NCBI RefSeq assembly: GCF_947623445.1
Contig: NC_135244.1
Location: 18,786,860 to 18,850,859 of the forward strand
Reading direction: 5' to 3'
Length of the DNA stretch: 64,000 nt
Source: Clavelina lepadiformis
Taxonomy: Eukaryota; Chordata; Ascidiacea; Aplousobranchia; Clavelinidae
A program made the position numbers and the translations under genes. Below are positions 23,996 to 37,800 of the stretch, one piece after another (within the stretch, counting starts at the first letter, position 1; each line of letters opens with the position of its first letter). The notes beneath the pieces were generated by a model, which did not search any database, had not been told where the DNA came from, and worked only from the letters and a program-made list of their open reading frames with translations.

Positions 23996-25772
23996 ATGGA
24001 CAAAGCACAAAGATTGCTAATCATCGTAGCCCTGCTGGCCAATATAGCTGCAATAGTCTTTGGTTATTTCAATGCAACAAACGCTGGTGGTAAGTTGAAT
24101 TTTTGTTTAGTGAAATGATATGCAGTAACTGGCCACTTTAATAGTTGTCACCAGTAATTACTAAGTATGAAATTGTTTCTTAATATTATACGTTGATCAT
24201 CTATTTTGATTGTTTAAACTGTTCCACAGTATAATACCTACAACTCAGTTCCTTTTTTTTCAAATTTTAAAAACTTAGCATTCTTGTATCGCAAGAATGC
24301 CTAGATTGCATTTTATTAGTGTCAAGTTATAGAAATATCTACTTTTAAAAACTTAAACTTTGCACAACTGAAAGTAGTTTACTGGGTCTCTTATTCTTTC
24401 CTTCTCCAAGAAATTGGTTTTCGCTTAGTAAGCTTTCGCTTTTGGAATTTTAAGAGCTAATATTTTTACTTGCTCAGGATTTTTTAACAATAGAATTGAA
24501 TACTTGAACAAGAAATACTACCAGGAAATTGCTCCAACTGGAATTGCATTTTCAATAATTTGGCCAATTATCTACTTTTGGAACATTGTGGGCACATTTT
24601 ATTTGGTTGTTTCCATGTGTCTTCCTGCCTATGAGAGTCCAGTCAACTATAAACCCACACTTATTTCAAAGGTATCATTTTGAAAGAGTTTTTGTTTTGC
24701 GTAACTTTTTTGCACTATGTCATTAAACCTTAAACCTTTCTGTATGTTGTTAAATATTTTTGCAGCCATTCTTGGTCTTTTACATCATGGCATTTGGTTC
24801 TGCCATAACATGGCTGTTCACATTTGATCGGGAGATGCTTGTTACATCAGCAATTGTATTGGCTATTGGTGCACTCTCTGTTTGTATATCGCTTGGAATT
24901 TCATGCAAACGTGTTTATGACAATCTGGCTGCCTTAGAAAAAAGTAACCAAGGTATAATAAAAATGCAAGCCACGTTCTTATAGTTTATTTGCCAAAAAA
25001 ATTATATTATCTTTCGTATGTATACAAACTGTTTTAAAGTTACTTATCTAGACCTGCTTGTTCATAGATGAATTGACATTTAATTGTGCCTTTTGTCAAT
25101 TTAAGATTTTTTGTTGCAGCATTGCTGTGGCTTGTCAGAATTCTTGTGCAAAATGCCTTGGCAATTTTAGGAACCTGGTTGACACTGGCAACGTTTATAG
25201 GAGTGGGCATCAGTCTTATCTATGCTGATAGTCCATCCACTGAAAAAGCTAAGTGGAGAGGTACATGATACTCTTGATTATCAACACTGAATTTCACTTA
25301 TTCTGTACTACTCTAACTGTCCAATAATTTTTGTAACCTCATCCTGTGATATGAATCATGATTTGAATAGAATTGATTAACACTTCTCACAATACTTGGC
25401 TTGCATTGTTATATTATAATATGACACTTGTCTCTTTGTTTAGGTATTGTAACAATGGAAGATGGTTCCACGATAATGCTTTCAATTCTTCTTGGTCTCG
25501 CTGTTGCTTGGTTTGTGTTTCAAAACTTTATATGCTGGCGCTACTTCCAAGGACTGTTTGTGACCTTCCCTGTACTTGTTTTTGCCTATGCGGGTATTTT
25601 GGTGAAATTGCAAAATGATGAAAATGCCCAAAGAAATTTCATTTTAGCTTGTGTTGGAGTTGGTGTTTGTTCCATATTGTTTCTTATCAGACTTCCGCTT
25701 GCCATTTATAGAATGGTCACCAACCAAGGACAATATGAGAAGGTTGCAGGTCGGGAAAAACTATTTACTTAA
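23996..25772 (+). CDS. TspO/MBR-related membrane protein, copy 6 (most diverged, type II)
   Basis: Exons 23996-24089, 24478-24671, 24766-24952, 25120-25260 and 25444-25772 give 314 residues. Introns sit in the same places and phases as in all other copies. Hydrophobic segments lie near residues 6-24, 54-78, 98-117, 119-143, 162-190, 214-233, 238-257 and 269-292. Helix 2 is preceded by KKYYQEIAPTG and contains FSIIWPIIYFWN. Helix 7 (FVTFPVLVFAYAGILVKL) aligns with the VWAFAGIAVKQ region I recall from bacterial tryptophan-rich sensory proteins. It lies outside the duplicated blocks, differs most from the others in its tail (REKLFT), and is perhaps the oldest lineage. Function unknown. Confidence 0.8.
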
Positions 25773-28700
25773 AATAAATTCGTAAACTATATGACTTGTG
25801 TACATTTATGTATTGTGTGAGAAAAGAATTCCAATGATACATGCACATTTGACATATCCAATTGCTGACTTCTAACTTTACTGCACTTATCATATTATGC
25901 TTTGTGTTATGTGAAAGTTGCTGCATTTGTTTTTTCTTCATACAATAATGTAATTACACAGATTGAATGATGTTTTTTTCATTTATTCTCATTAAAATCC
26001 AGTAATAATTGATTCTGTAATTCATTGTGTAATACTTTGTTCAGGAAAAAAGGCCAATTAAAATGTAAAATTGTGCAAAGTATATTTGGATGATTGACTA
26101 TTCTGGTATTTGTCTTGAAGTGGAACCTATCACATACTTATAACTTGTCCTCGAAGGTCGTTGATATGTCACGTACACAAGTTGAAAAGGTTTTTGCCTA
26201 ATCATTAGCTGCCCTTGCATGTTGGCTTCTTTTAATTTTGGCCCCAGCTGTGTTAAATGGCATATTTTGATTCTAGTATAGCAAAAACAGGCAAACTACA
26301 ATGCTTTTTTCATGTCATTTAATTTTGCTGTACATACATTGCTGTTAAGTTACTCACCTAGGTCTAATTATTTGAAGTCTGATAAGAAGAGGTGGTTGAT
26401 ACAGTTAAACACTGCTTAATTGTGAACAATTGTTTTCTGAGTTTTAGGTATATGTGTTTGTAGCATATTGCTGTATGATTATTGTTGCATTTCATGTACA
26501 CAAAGATGCCAATACACTACGCTTCATAGAAGTTATAAATGGTTTTCGTGCAGAAGTTTTGAGGAAGCTGGGATTTGATGTAAAGAACTTCACTTCCTAG
26601 CCCAGTGTTACACTTGCTGCATTAAGTGTATGTTAGTAATTCCACTTTTCAAAGTTCTGGTATGATATGGGAGTTCACAAGTATTTTTGGTTATGGTCTT
26701 TGGCTTGCCCTATTTTCCAAACTTCAAATCTAAAACATTGGGCAGAATTACGTTATATTTTTCATCCATCACCGCTGTTATTAAAACAAGTTATTAAGTG
26801 AGAATAGTGCAAATAGATGAAACATCAACCAGTAGGCCAACTACTAATTACTGAACATAAACTGAAAGTTATGTTTTGTTTGGTAATATGTCACGAGTTC
26901 ACAAACACGCTCATCGGCGTCCAGATTTGACAAAAAAGTTGCAGAACATGCACATGCACAAACTTTCCGCTTGTGATACTTCACATCAGCCCGATGCCCC
27001 CCACAAATTTCGCTAGTGCGTAGTGAGTTCCCAAAATGCGACATTGTAAATAACATAATATACTGTAATTGGTGTAATTTAACTAGGCCTATCATAGTGT
27101 AAAGAAAAGATTTTGAATTTCTTAACTCAACAAAAAAACTTAATCTGTGTTTATATGGGCCTACGGTAAAGTTAAAATGCAACAAACGAGTCCACAAACT
27201 CAAAATTACCAGTTAGTTTGGACAAACCAGGCCGTCCCAATACCCAGGGTGCATTATACGTGACTCAGGGTTAAGTGGCGTATTCGGATTGACCTTCGCT
27301 TGGCACGGAGCAAATACACGCACGAACAAGAGCACAGTGTCCCCCTTTTTTTTATGGGATCGGCATAAGGTTGTTGCCTCAGGATGTAGCCTAAGTACCG
27401 GTACACAATGATGATCGAGACTTCATCTGACTCGAAGTAAAATTGCATGTTCTTCTCGGGAAGAAGTAAATGTAAATAAAAATGTGAAGTAAGTTATTGA
27501 AGAAAGTTGAAAACGAAAAGGTATAGGCCTACGAAAAGAGTAATCATCGAAGGAATATAAATTAAGGAGGAAAACGAAAACTTAAAGGAAAATCTTCAAA
27601 GCGTAGCCCTTGCCGCCATAAGGTCTTTGGTACATTTATAATATACACTAAATTGACCTTTGGCGCACGGAATGTATCCCACACCCACCGAAAACACCAC
27701 ACTTCCTCTTGTCTTGCCCGAATTTAGCACTGTTCACTTATCAAGCGTTGTTTTGTGCTCAAGAATATCGCAATACTGTAGTATTAGCTTCACAAAAATT
27801 TTATATAGCGAGCTCAAAGTTTTAACCCTACTTTAATTATGTTACGATATTTGCAAATTTAAAAATTTTATCCAGAATCAAACAAAAAATTAAATCTAAA
27901 AAATAAGCACGAAACAGTAATTATACAAATTCAACTAACGATATAATTGTTGTCTTGAGAAAATAAAATTTAGAGAGGGATTATTTCACTGTAAGTAAGT
28001 CATGCAGCCTGTTGTTAAAGATAGGCGTTTAGGTTAGGAGAGTAGGTATGCAATAAAGTTGATTTTAGCTATTTAATTTATTGGACATAGATTTAGATTA
28101 GAAGGTAGACTTAAGTAAGGGAGTTTTTTAGATTACTATGTTATTATTAGTTAGGTTAACAAGAAACTGTAAAAATAGCTTCGAACGCACGATTTTTTTC
28201 AGTGACATAGTGGCAGTCTAAAATTTAACCCTAGAATGCTATCATATAATCAGATTTTTTTTATTTCCCTATAAATTAGGTGAACACAGGTCAGACACCA
28301 TCAACATATAATTCTTGGTGCATTTTAGCTTTTCGTCGGCTGTTAAACTATTATATACAGTTATATTATACACATATCTGTTTGTTTAAATAGCATTTTC
28401 TTTAAATTGATAGAATTTGCAAAAAAGCTAACAATTTTGTTTATGGCCAACCCCAGAAATTAACACTGAAGCACTGGGCAATTAGGAACCTTTAGAAACT
28501 AGGGCACCAGAGCAACAACATAGACGCAAAACATTTTGTTGTCAACTACTTAACGCTGTATCTTGATTTTAATAATTTCAATGTAGGAAACCAGTTGACT
28601 AACTGTTCTTTCATCTGACACAATATGATGAACATTTAATATTACCCCTGTTTTGTTTTTTACAATTTTGGCTACGTAAGGGCTCAGCAAGAAAATACAA

Positions 28701-29717
28701 AATGCTTCGATAGGTGAAAATTAGTTTAAGTTACGTCAAGTCATCAAAGTTTTAAGAAATATGTAATGAAATGATTGTTTATCGTTCCTTATCCCGTAAG
28801 GGCGATCACTTCAATTACAAAGTCTGTCTGTTGAATTGTTGTCTTTGATGATAAATGAGTCTCAGGTCGTTGTTTCGCTTTTCTTAATCTTAGAATTAAT
28901 TGTTCACCATGACAACTGTATAAACTGATTATATTTGAAGCTTCTTTGAACGAATACATCAAGATAGAACATTGTGACAGCAACAGCACGAAGACATGTT
29001 GCGGCGTTGAACGTAAAAGCCAAAAAGACTGAATGAATCAAAATGCACGCACAGGAGAAGCAGTTGATTACGTCACGCAGTGTTATGCTTCACTGATTCC
29101 ATAGATGAGAATTCTATGTCGTACACAATTTTATATTACATTAATTGATATATTTATCACAAATATTACTTGCGATTTGCACAGATTTTAAGTTTAGCAA
29201 GTTACCTTAAAATCTCACAACTTTCAAAATTTTGGTATGCACTTTACTTCATCTTTTGTGAAAATTTGTTCTAACCCATAAAGCGGCGCTTTCTTTATGC
29301 GATTGATTTGTGTTTCGGCTTCGGGTACTCACGTATGAAGATCATAGAAAGCAGGGAGTAAATAGGGAGACTTCGCTGTGCTATCCGAGGTTGGATAAAC
29401 TTAAACAGCGATACCGAGGTCGAGTTTGAAATCCCGAAAACAGTATTTTATATCTACTCAAAGTGTAAGTGTAGCCTATAACTAGACTAGGCTATAGGTC
29501 TATAACCTACGCAGTAAATACAGTGTAGACCTTTATCTTAGGCTGTGTGGTAGGCTACGATACTGTCATAGTGAAAAGTGTGGCTGTAAACTACTTAACT
29601 AAGCACAAAAAAAACAAAACTAAGCAATCTTTTTATCCTAATTTCTAGTAAAACACAATGTGCCAATTGTAAAAACTTTCAAGTGCGCTGACATAGTTTT
29701 GCTATAAAGAAAAACAA

Positions 29718-29819
29718 GGTCTAGTATACAAGATGCACAACCACAGGATACCTTTGTGTACTAGACCCCAGCTACTTGAATAGTGACGTCACCTGGTTGT
29801 GCACTTGTGTATTAGACAC
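29718..29819. repeat. Hairpin repeat, copy 1
   Basis: About 100 bp in which GGTCTAGTATACAAGATGCA and the following ACAACCA are mirrored by TGGTTGTGCACTTGTGTA further on, so the unit can fold back on itself. The middle reads CTAGACCCCAGCTACTT. It resembles a small foldback or MITE-type element. Confidence 0.6.
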
Positions 29820-29898
29820 AAAAAACACCTATGATGTCTATAAAAAATGTATACGAAAAATTCACAATTTTTTAATGTCTATTTAGTATTTTTGTTTT

Positions 29899-30004
29899 GG
29901 GTCTAGTGCAGAAGTGCACAACCACAGGATCGGTGCATTTGTATACTAGACCCCAGCTACTTAAATGATGACATCATCTAGTTGTGCATTTACGCACCAA
30001 ACCC
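29899..30004. repeat. Hairpin repeat, copy 2
   Basis: A diverged second copy of the unit at 29718-29819, sharing TGCACAACCACAGGAT and CTAGACCCCAGCTACTT in the same order. It lies about 80 bp downstream. Confidence 0.6.
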
Positions 30005-31123
30005 TTGGTTTTTTAGTTAATTTTAAAATTTGGTAAATTCATAACCATACACTCGATCTGAAACGTTTTGGCTTTCTCTGGGAACTGTCACCTTGCAATG
30101 AATCTACTACTGTGCTAAAATGTTAATAAACGACTGTTAACTTGAAGGCTTAATTTTACTGGTGCCTTTCAGTTGGTTTGTAACATAATAGAACGAATTC
30201 TATCAACCTTTAGCATCCTAACATTTTTTGTGCGTACGCACTTGTCACTTATAGTTGTTTGGCACACGCAAGATCTTTCTGAATCTGGCTATACTCTTCA
30301 ATCCAGCCTACATGAACTAAACTAAAGTGGTCTTGGTGGCAATGCTAACGTACCATCTTATAGCACAATTTTATTGTTGTCGTCTTGCATGTTTTAAGCC
30401 CTTGGGCTTTGCCACTTTTTCCTCGTTAATCGTTTGTGAGCATGTGTATTATTGTGCTATAACTACAATGGTTAGCATTGTAACTTTTGCTCTGCACACT
30501 TAATGGCAAAAAGTATGCAATGCAATAGGGTACAATGCAATAAACTCATCACCATGTGCACTAAAATTTTTCATCTTTACGCCAGCTTATAATAAATAAA
30601 AAAATAGAGTGGCGTGTGTGAACAAAACTAAGTTGTAGGCGTCATAAATAGGCAAACAATTGAGGCTTCTTTGCACACTGACACATAACTTGCCAAAAAT
30701 TTGTGTCTTCACACGAACACACATAATTTCTTGTCAAAAATTGCCTAAGTGTCCAGTCAACTTCATGCTACAAGGACAAGGATGCCCCACAGTGGAAAGT
30801 GCGGCACCTGCATGTAGGGCATTCGTCAACGTGCATGACCAACTTTTAATAAGCAAAGAAAAACTGGTTGTTTGAACACAAATTTATAACAAATAAAAAG
30901 TTGAGGCTTCAGTGCGTGTTAAAATGCCAAACTTTACTTTTTTGCACACACGAACTCTCGTTAAAAACTGCCAACTTTCCAGTTGGGCTGATATCTAGAT
31001 GTTAATAATGCAATGGCAGGCACCATCAGAGGGCATAAATTTCTTTAATTGTTTGTGCAGAGTTTTTGCTGCCTGCGTTTGCTGTTTTCCATGATAAACC
31101 GCTTAAGAAAACTTGCTAAAATC

Positions 31124-31165
31124 TTTGGTATACTTCACTAACTTAAGTTAGTGAAGTATACCAAA
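31124..31165. repeat. Perfect 42-bp palindrome
   Basis: The 21 bases TTTGGTATACTTCACTAACT+T are followed at once by their exact reverse complement, with no loop. The partial motif TTCACTAACTTAAGTTTA recurs just downstream at about 31170-31188. It lies about 0.7 kb before the RICTOR start codon. Confidence 0.9.
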
Positions 31166-31860
31166 CTCGTTCACTAACTTAAGTTTATTGTATAGTGATT
31201 TTCATTGAGCATGATAGACCTGATGAAAGCCAACATTTTGGCAGTTTTTTTTCGTTTAGCGATGATTGATTTGTATTCTTTGAATTTTCAAGAATTAACT
31301 TTATATATATTTAAGTTTGCTTGCTTTGAAACAAACTGCTTCTTAGATTTTGTGTTCGTTGGGTCAATATTGAAACATGATTGTGCAAAACCTGGTCAAA
31401 AATCAGCAAGTCCTGCTACTAAAAATCATAAATATCTCTATAAAAATTGAAACATCGATAAGTGAAGATGACATAAAGTTTATTTTTTAAAAGCAAAAAA
31501 TCAAACCTTTAAAACCAGATCTGTGGTAAATTGTTGTCAATGTTTACCTCAATCCATCTGATTATACATGAAACAGTAGTTCTTACTCTTAATTTGTTGG
31601 AGAAACTGAAGCTAATCGTATTTGAAAATCTTGAAAGAAAATAAAAAATACTCTTCAGGCTATTACTGATTTTAATATTTTAACATGTTTTGGATACAAT
31701 GAAATGTATGAAATCTATTTCCAGGACTACCACTCAAAAGAAGTCCTTTAGCATACTTACATTTGTTAAGTATTTTTTTAATCATGTTACTGATATTTTG
31801 CTGATGGCAATGTGATGGTTGTATAATGTCCAAGGATGTAAATTCATCAAGAGTGTGGCA

Positions 31861-34800
31861 ATGGCTTCTATCAACTATCCAGCCACTTCCAAGAGAATAG
31901 CAAGTTTAAGACTTCATGGTGGGCGGACTGGAAGCAGTAAGAGGAAATTGATTATCTTGTTTGCACTGTTTATATTTTTATTGTTTGCTGTGAATTTTTT
32001 TAGCTAGTTTTATATGTATTTCTCTCAAAAAGAGTTTTATTGATTTTTAACAAAAATTGGTTGTTTATTGCTGCAGTGGATGTAGCTATGTATGATGCGT
32101 CTTAACAAATTTTTTAGCTGTGCCCTTTTTACTCTGTTTTGGATCTATATGTCCAAAAAGTATGATGATGATATTATTTTATTACAAATAAACCAACATT
32201 TTTGGAACATATTTTTTAAAGTTTATTGAGGCCTGCGGCATTCATTTGATTAAAAGGCAATTTAGTTCATAAGGTATAACGTTGATTAGAAGCCACGCAA
32301 ATTGATTTCAAGGAAGAATAGACCACGGTTTCTATTCAAGTAAATAAAGTATATAATACATCTACCGTAAAACCTCTATTTGAGCGCCACCTCTATTTGA
32401 ACGCCACCTCTAATAGAACGGCACTTTTAAAGAAGGGTTGAAAAATAGAGCGCCTCCCTCTAATAGAACACCACTTTTCGTATATACCGGTAAATGTGTT
32501 TGGTGTTTTTTCTTTTCATTAATAAACTTTATTTCAAAATTCTGACCAGCTAGTCGAAAAATAGAGCGCCAACCTCTAATTGAACGTCTCCTCTAATAGA
32601 ATGCCACTTTTAAACAAGAGTTGAAAAATAGAGCACCATGGCGGTGAAATAGAGGTTTTACGGTATATTTTAATTTGGCTATCAAGTTTTACAGAACCTT
32701 AACTCGAACTGCTCTATATGTTTTGGTTGACCCGATGTTTCCTAAAGGCCATAATTTGTCCACACCTGCTATAACCTTTTCTTAGATGAAATGTTCTAAC
32801 ATGTCACTACTAATATCTTTAGTATTAGTTAGATGAAAAGAAGATTTCTTAAAAATATGTTGATTTGATGTATTTTGTAAATAAACAATTCAGTAAAGTG
32901 TATGCTCAATGTTCTATTATGTTCGCATTGCGATTGTGAAGCATAATTCCACAAAGAAACAATTAGTTAAAACTGAAAAGATTCCTCAACATGTCTAGAC
33001 TGCCCCTAACACAAACTATAATTCACTAAACTTTTGACAGTGGGCGGCACTGACAACCGAATAGATGTCAAACTGAAAATGGTCCCTGAGGTAGATATAA
33101 AAGCAGAAAAATGAATTCTATTTATCTCAAAAGTTGAAAGGTTTTTTATGTGATAATGAAATGAAATTGGTACTACTTCACTGCTTCTATTTAATCTTGG
33201 GTTTGTATCAACTTTTGTATATTTTATTTTCAGGGAGATCTGAGCATGAGGAAAGCATTCCTCTTGATTTGGATCGAGGTATGATGCTATAAAGAATTTA
33301 TCCTGATTAATTATATTGATACAATTAGACTTCTGAAAAAGAAAGATAATTTATACAATTGTTGTTTGCATAAGTTTTACTTCAACGACCTTTGTAGATT
33401 GTAAAGAAGTTTTTATGCAGTATTTCAGAAATCTCGACTTGTTAAACTGATAATGTTTATCATTTTCTCCTTTTTTGCTCGATAATTTTGCAGATCCAAA
33501 TGACAACTTGAAAGAAATTCTCATTAATATTTGTGCGCAGCAGTCTGTCTCGACAGGAAGAAAGCTCGGCCATTTAAACAACTTAGTAAAGGTATGGCAA
33601 GAGTAATAACTAGGGCAACCAGTTTTTTGACCTAAAAATTTTAAATTTTGACCTTAAAATTTGTAAATTTTGACCTCATTTTGACCTAAAAAGTTTAAAT
33701 ATTGACCTTATTTTGACCTAAAAAGTTTAAATTTTGACCTTATTTTGACCTAAAACGTTTAAATTTTGACCTCATTTTGAAAAACGCTATACTGATAGTC
33801 TCTACACTGTCTACAACAACTTTCTAATCTAAAGCTGCATTTAAAAATGACAAAATGCTTTTCTAGTGTTGACTTTTTTTTCGTTTCTGCGTATTAAGAT
33901 TGACAACTTGCAGTTTCAAATGCAATGCCGTCACATCGTGACGTCACCAAACGCGCTGAAAAGCCTTCCCTCTCTTTGTGGCTTTGGTTCTAAGTAAAAT
34001 TTGCGGGACTGGAATTGTTTGCGGTACAAGAAAAGAGAAAAACGGAAGAATAATATTACAAAATGGTTACAAAATTACAAGTTTAATAGATTTTGACCTA
34101 AAAAAAAGACCTAACGAAACAATTTGATCGTATTTTGACCTAACGTAACATTTTGACTTTATCTGACCTAATAACTTCTATACCACACGTCGTACAAAGC
34201 TGAAACTTGTTTTGTGCTTGTTTCATAGCATTCTGAGCAGGTAAAAAAAAATTGACCATATTGACTTTTGGTTGCCCTAGTAATAACGTAATTAACAAAT
34301 AACATGTTGCTAGTGTTACATTCTCAGTTGAAATGGTCTTGAATATCTTCAATGCTTCTTGCATTTTACTTCTTTCCAAATTGAATAATATCTTGTAAGT
34401 TTATCTGTTACAAACAGTATATATTCGTAGTGTTTGTAGCTATAATTACTTACCGTTATTACTATTGTTGCACTGTTACTGGTAAGGGGATGCTTTTATC
34501 ATCATTTTATAGGAAAGCTAAAACCATTAATGATTAAATTAAAGCAAAAACAAAAACCACACACCGTTTTCTCGGCTTTGAAATATTGAAATGTACAAGT
34601 GTGTCTGGATGTGTCTGTCTGTCTGCATTGTATTATGTATTATTATGTATTGTATCATTATCTTGTCTGTCTGTACTGTATTTAAATACTACTATGTTGG
34701 CCCAATGCCCATAGAGTATGACCATAGAAGAGAGATCGTTTTTTTGAAAAGTTTATACTTTCTCTCCATCCAGAGTATTTTTTTAAGTGAAGGTAAATTC

Positions 34801-37800
34801 TCAGTCTAACATTGTTGTGAATTTATGATTGAACTCTTGCTTTGTGCTCTTGGTACGTAATGAACAGGCAGGTGTGTGCAAGACCTTAGACTGCCATGCA
34901 TACAAGAAAGACCTATTGCTTGCATATATCGGTATGACCAAGCTATTTTCATCTGGGCACTTCGAAAGTGTTTACAGAGATGTGTTTACAACATGGGAGA
35001 GCCTGTTTTGATGCATCAGTCTCTAATTGTTTGTTTCAGAAGGATAGGGTAAAGTTCAGGTAGAGGTTAGGACAGTGTAAAGTTTAAATCGTAGGAAACA
35101 TTAGCTAATGTGATTCAGGCTACTGTATAGGCTCATTCAATGTTCCTCTTTGTAAAATAAGCAAAGCACGTTCAGCGCTTTCAAGCTTGTGTTGCAATAT
35201 AGGTCCTAATTCAGTATATTGCCTTTTTAGTTCTTAGTAAACTACAGCATGAATTGCCGTTTCGTGTTATGCTGTCTACACAGGAAATCACCCCGAAATG
35301 GCACCAATTATGTTTATGTCAAAAAAGTTGTATTATTTAACTTTCTCTTAGATCATAACCATTTGCATTTCCACAACTTTACATTTGGCAAAAAAAGTGT
35401 TGCAAGTTCAAATGAAAAGATTACCATACACTTAGGAAAGTAGTTTTATATTGTAATACAGTATGAGCGTGGGGCCCCTTTTAAAGGCTATTACATGCTG
35501 ATAGACTTGGGTCAACTTCATGAACAAATCATCATATAATATACTTTTTTGTTGCATTTAACAAAATAGTTTTGATGCTAGTTGGGATGCTGATGTTTAA
35601 TAGCCAATTGCCAGAAGTTAATAAACTATCACATCTTGTATGTGACTAGTCATTTAATGGAAAAATGATACATATATTTATTTTGGGTTTTATATTGCAT
35701 ATAATAGCTAGATTTTAAAATGTTTATACAGTATTACAGTATGTATATGTTTTCAGCTTTTGTGCAGCATTTCTGATGTTTCAGTAATACAAATTCCTGT
35801 GGAAGTTATTATGACATGGTTAGTATATTGTTTTCAATTAATCCTATTTTAAATGGATTGTGAATGAATTACAATAGTAATCTATCTGTATTTCCTTTCA
35901 TGATTTCTTTCTTTTATATGTTGCACGGGCAACTACCGCATTGATATAGACGAACAAATTTCTAAGATATGTGTTATATTTTAGCTTGAAAGCCACCATA
36001 GTTTCTGATGTGAAAGAAGTGAGAGCTGCTGGGATTCGAGTCTTGCGTTATCTTGTTAATGACGTTAAAACCAAAAACATCTTCATGGAATTGAATTTAG
36101 ACTACTTGGTCACGAGGTAAGAGGTTTTTTCTCAGTAGTGTGATGCTGTGTTGGCGAAATTCCTGAATGGCCAAGTGGTGCTGTTGCTGTGTGAAATGCA
36201 CATTTCGGTCAAACGTAGGCCTTACTGTGTTTACTTGTGCAGTTTTCTTGGATTTATTTTTATGACTCCCTTTTCTTATAAATGTTTTTCTCCACCGGAT
36301 GTTTTTCTGCTCTTGCAGATGTCTTGACATCAGTCATTTTAACGAAGTTGAGCGAATCCAAGCTGTCAGACTTATTCGGAAGTTGGCACATTTAAAACAA
36401 AAACGAGCACACGATTCCAGGGAACCTATCGTACCGCTATCTTTGGTCGCTTGTGTAGTATCTGTGTCACTAGGTGGTGCAGAAGAACGTGATCGTGTTT
36501 ATCGGACTTGTCTTGCTGTGTTGTGTGAGCTCGGTAAGTTCAAAATTTATGCAGACAAAATCACAACTGACATGTAAATGAGATTGACACTCGTGGTCCT
36601 GTAAATTAACGCTACCGGTAACCTTTTTTAGCTATTATTTCTTGCTTTCTATGCTATGTGATCTTTGCTGTATTTCATATAGCTCTTCTTCAACCATGGT
36701 TGGTAGTTCGATGCAATGGTGCTCTGGTACTTATCAATGCGGTTCTAGAATGTCACATGTATCAAAGGATAAACGAGTGTTTGTGTCTTAGCTTAATGCA
36801 CATCATTAACCATCCTTCACTTGGGTAAGAGTGAACTAACTTTTTTCGAAAAGCGAAAAATTTTGAGTATTGGTTGGTTTAATTTTAATTGGCAAAGTTA
36901 AGCTCATGTTATTATTTGTGAATGTACTATCTTGCTAATGTTGTGAAAGCATTTTGTCACAAATTTCGTGGTTATACACACCACAGGGAATGGCAGGATT
37001 CAGACCTGAATGTCAGCCCAACATTTGCACCTTACACTGAAATTAACTATCGCCTTCATCCTGACGTTGAAGACTCCAAGTTAGAGTTAGTAATATTAAC
37101 TTAGCAACCCTGTGGTTGCATAAAAGCTTAAATGTTTGCTTTATGATAAAACTAGTTTGTCTTAAGCCTTTGTTTTAATATTTAAATTTTTGTAGGGCGC
37201 TCACTAAATCCTGTAAACAAGTTATGTGCATGATACAAGAATCTTTATTGGTCACAACTTCATACGACAGTCTATTGATAAGAGTTAACAGTTTAGGAAA
37301 AAGTTTTATAAGCCTCGTGTTGTGTCTGCATTCAAACGTCATTCTTGTTAATTATAGTGAAGAACTGGGAATGCGTTTTGCAGCAAGTCAGATGGCCATT
37401 GTATCCTTGCTCAGGACGTGGACCGGCTTGCTTCATATATTTCATGCTAAAGACATGATTAAGTCATTTGTTCAAAGTTTATTGATTCCAAATAGTACAA
37501 TCAGGGTAAGAGTTTTGTGGTCAGTGATGATTGGATTTTTGAACATTCATTTTTAGAAGACTTTTATTTGCTGAATTATTTCAGATATCAGTTGGTGATA
37601 AAATTATACATACATACATTATAAAATAACATAATTTTATTTGCAGAGAGGCATACTGGCTGTCCTGTGCGAGTTATTCTATTTTAATGAATTGATCTGG
37701 GAAGACAATTTTGAAAAAGCTTTGAATGCTGCCGGTATGCCGCAAAGAAAAAAATGTGTTTATTAGGATGTTTCATTTTTTCACCATTTTGGAATTTAAA

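Larger units (their letters stand above)
25773..31860. other. 6-kb intergenic stretch without a recognised gene
   Basis: It begins with the 3' UTR of copy 6 and ends with the promoter side of RICTOR. Within it I see two hairpin repeats (29718-30004), a diverged duplicate pair (about 30660-30780 and 30900-30990, both opening with GAGGCTTC) and a 42-bp palindrome. Open frames at 26844-27203 and 27254-27448 on the minus strand and at 31205-31450 on the plus strand look like chance. Confidence 0.5.

Noticed and set aside
26844-27203. 119-codon minus-strand open frame in the gene desert
   Set aside because: No recognisable domain, no supporting splice sites and no related sequence elsewhere in the window.
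33618-34279. Independent minisatellite of TTTTGACCT repeats
   Set aside because: It lies wholly inside a hAT-type element with 8-bp target duplications and is better described as part of that element.
37224-37556. A stand-alone 110-codon gene in the RICTOR region
   Set aside because: The frame is simply RICTOR exon 9 with its upstream optional segment and downstream intron; the core matches RICTOR.
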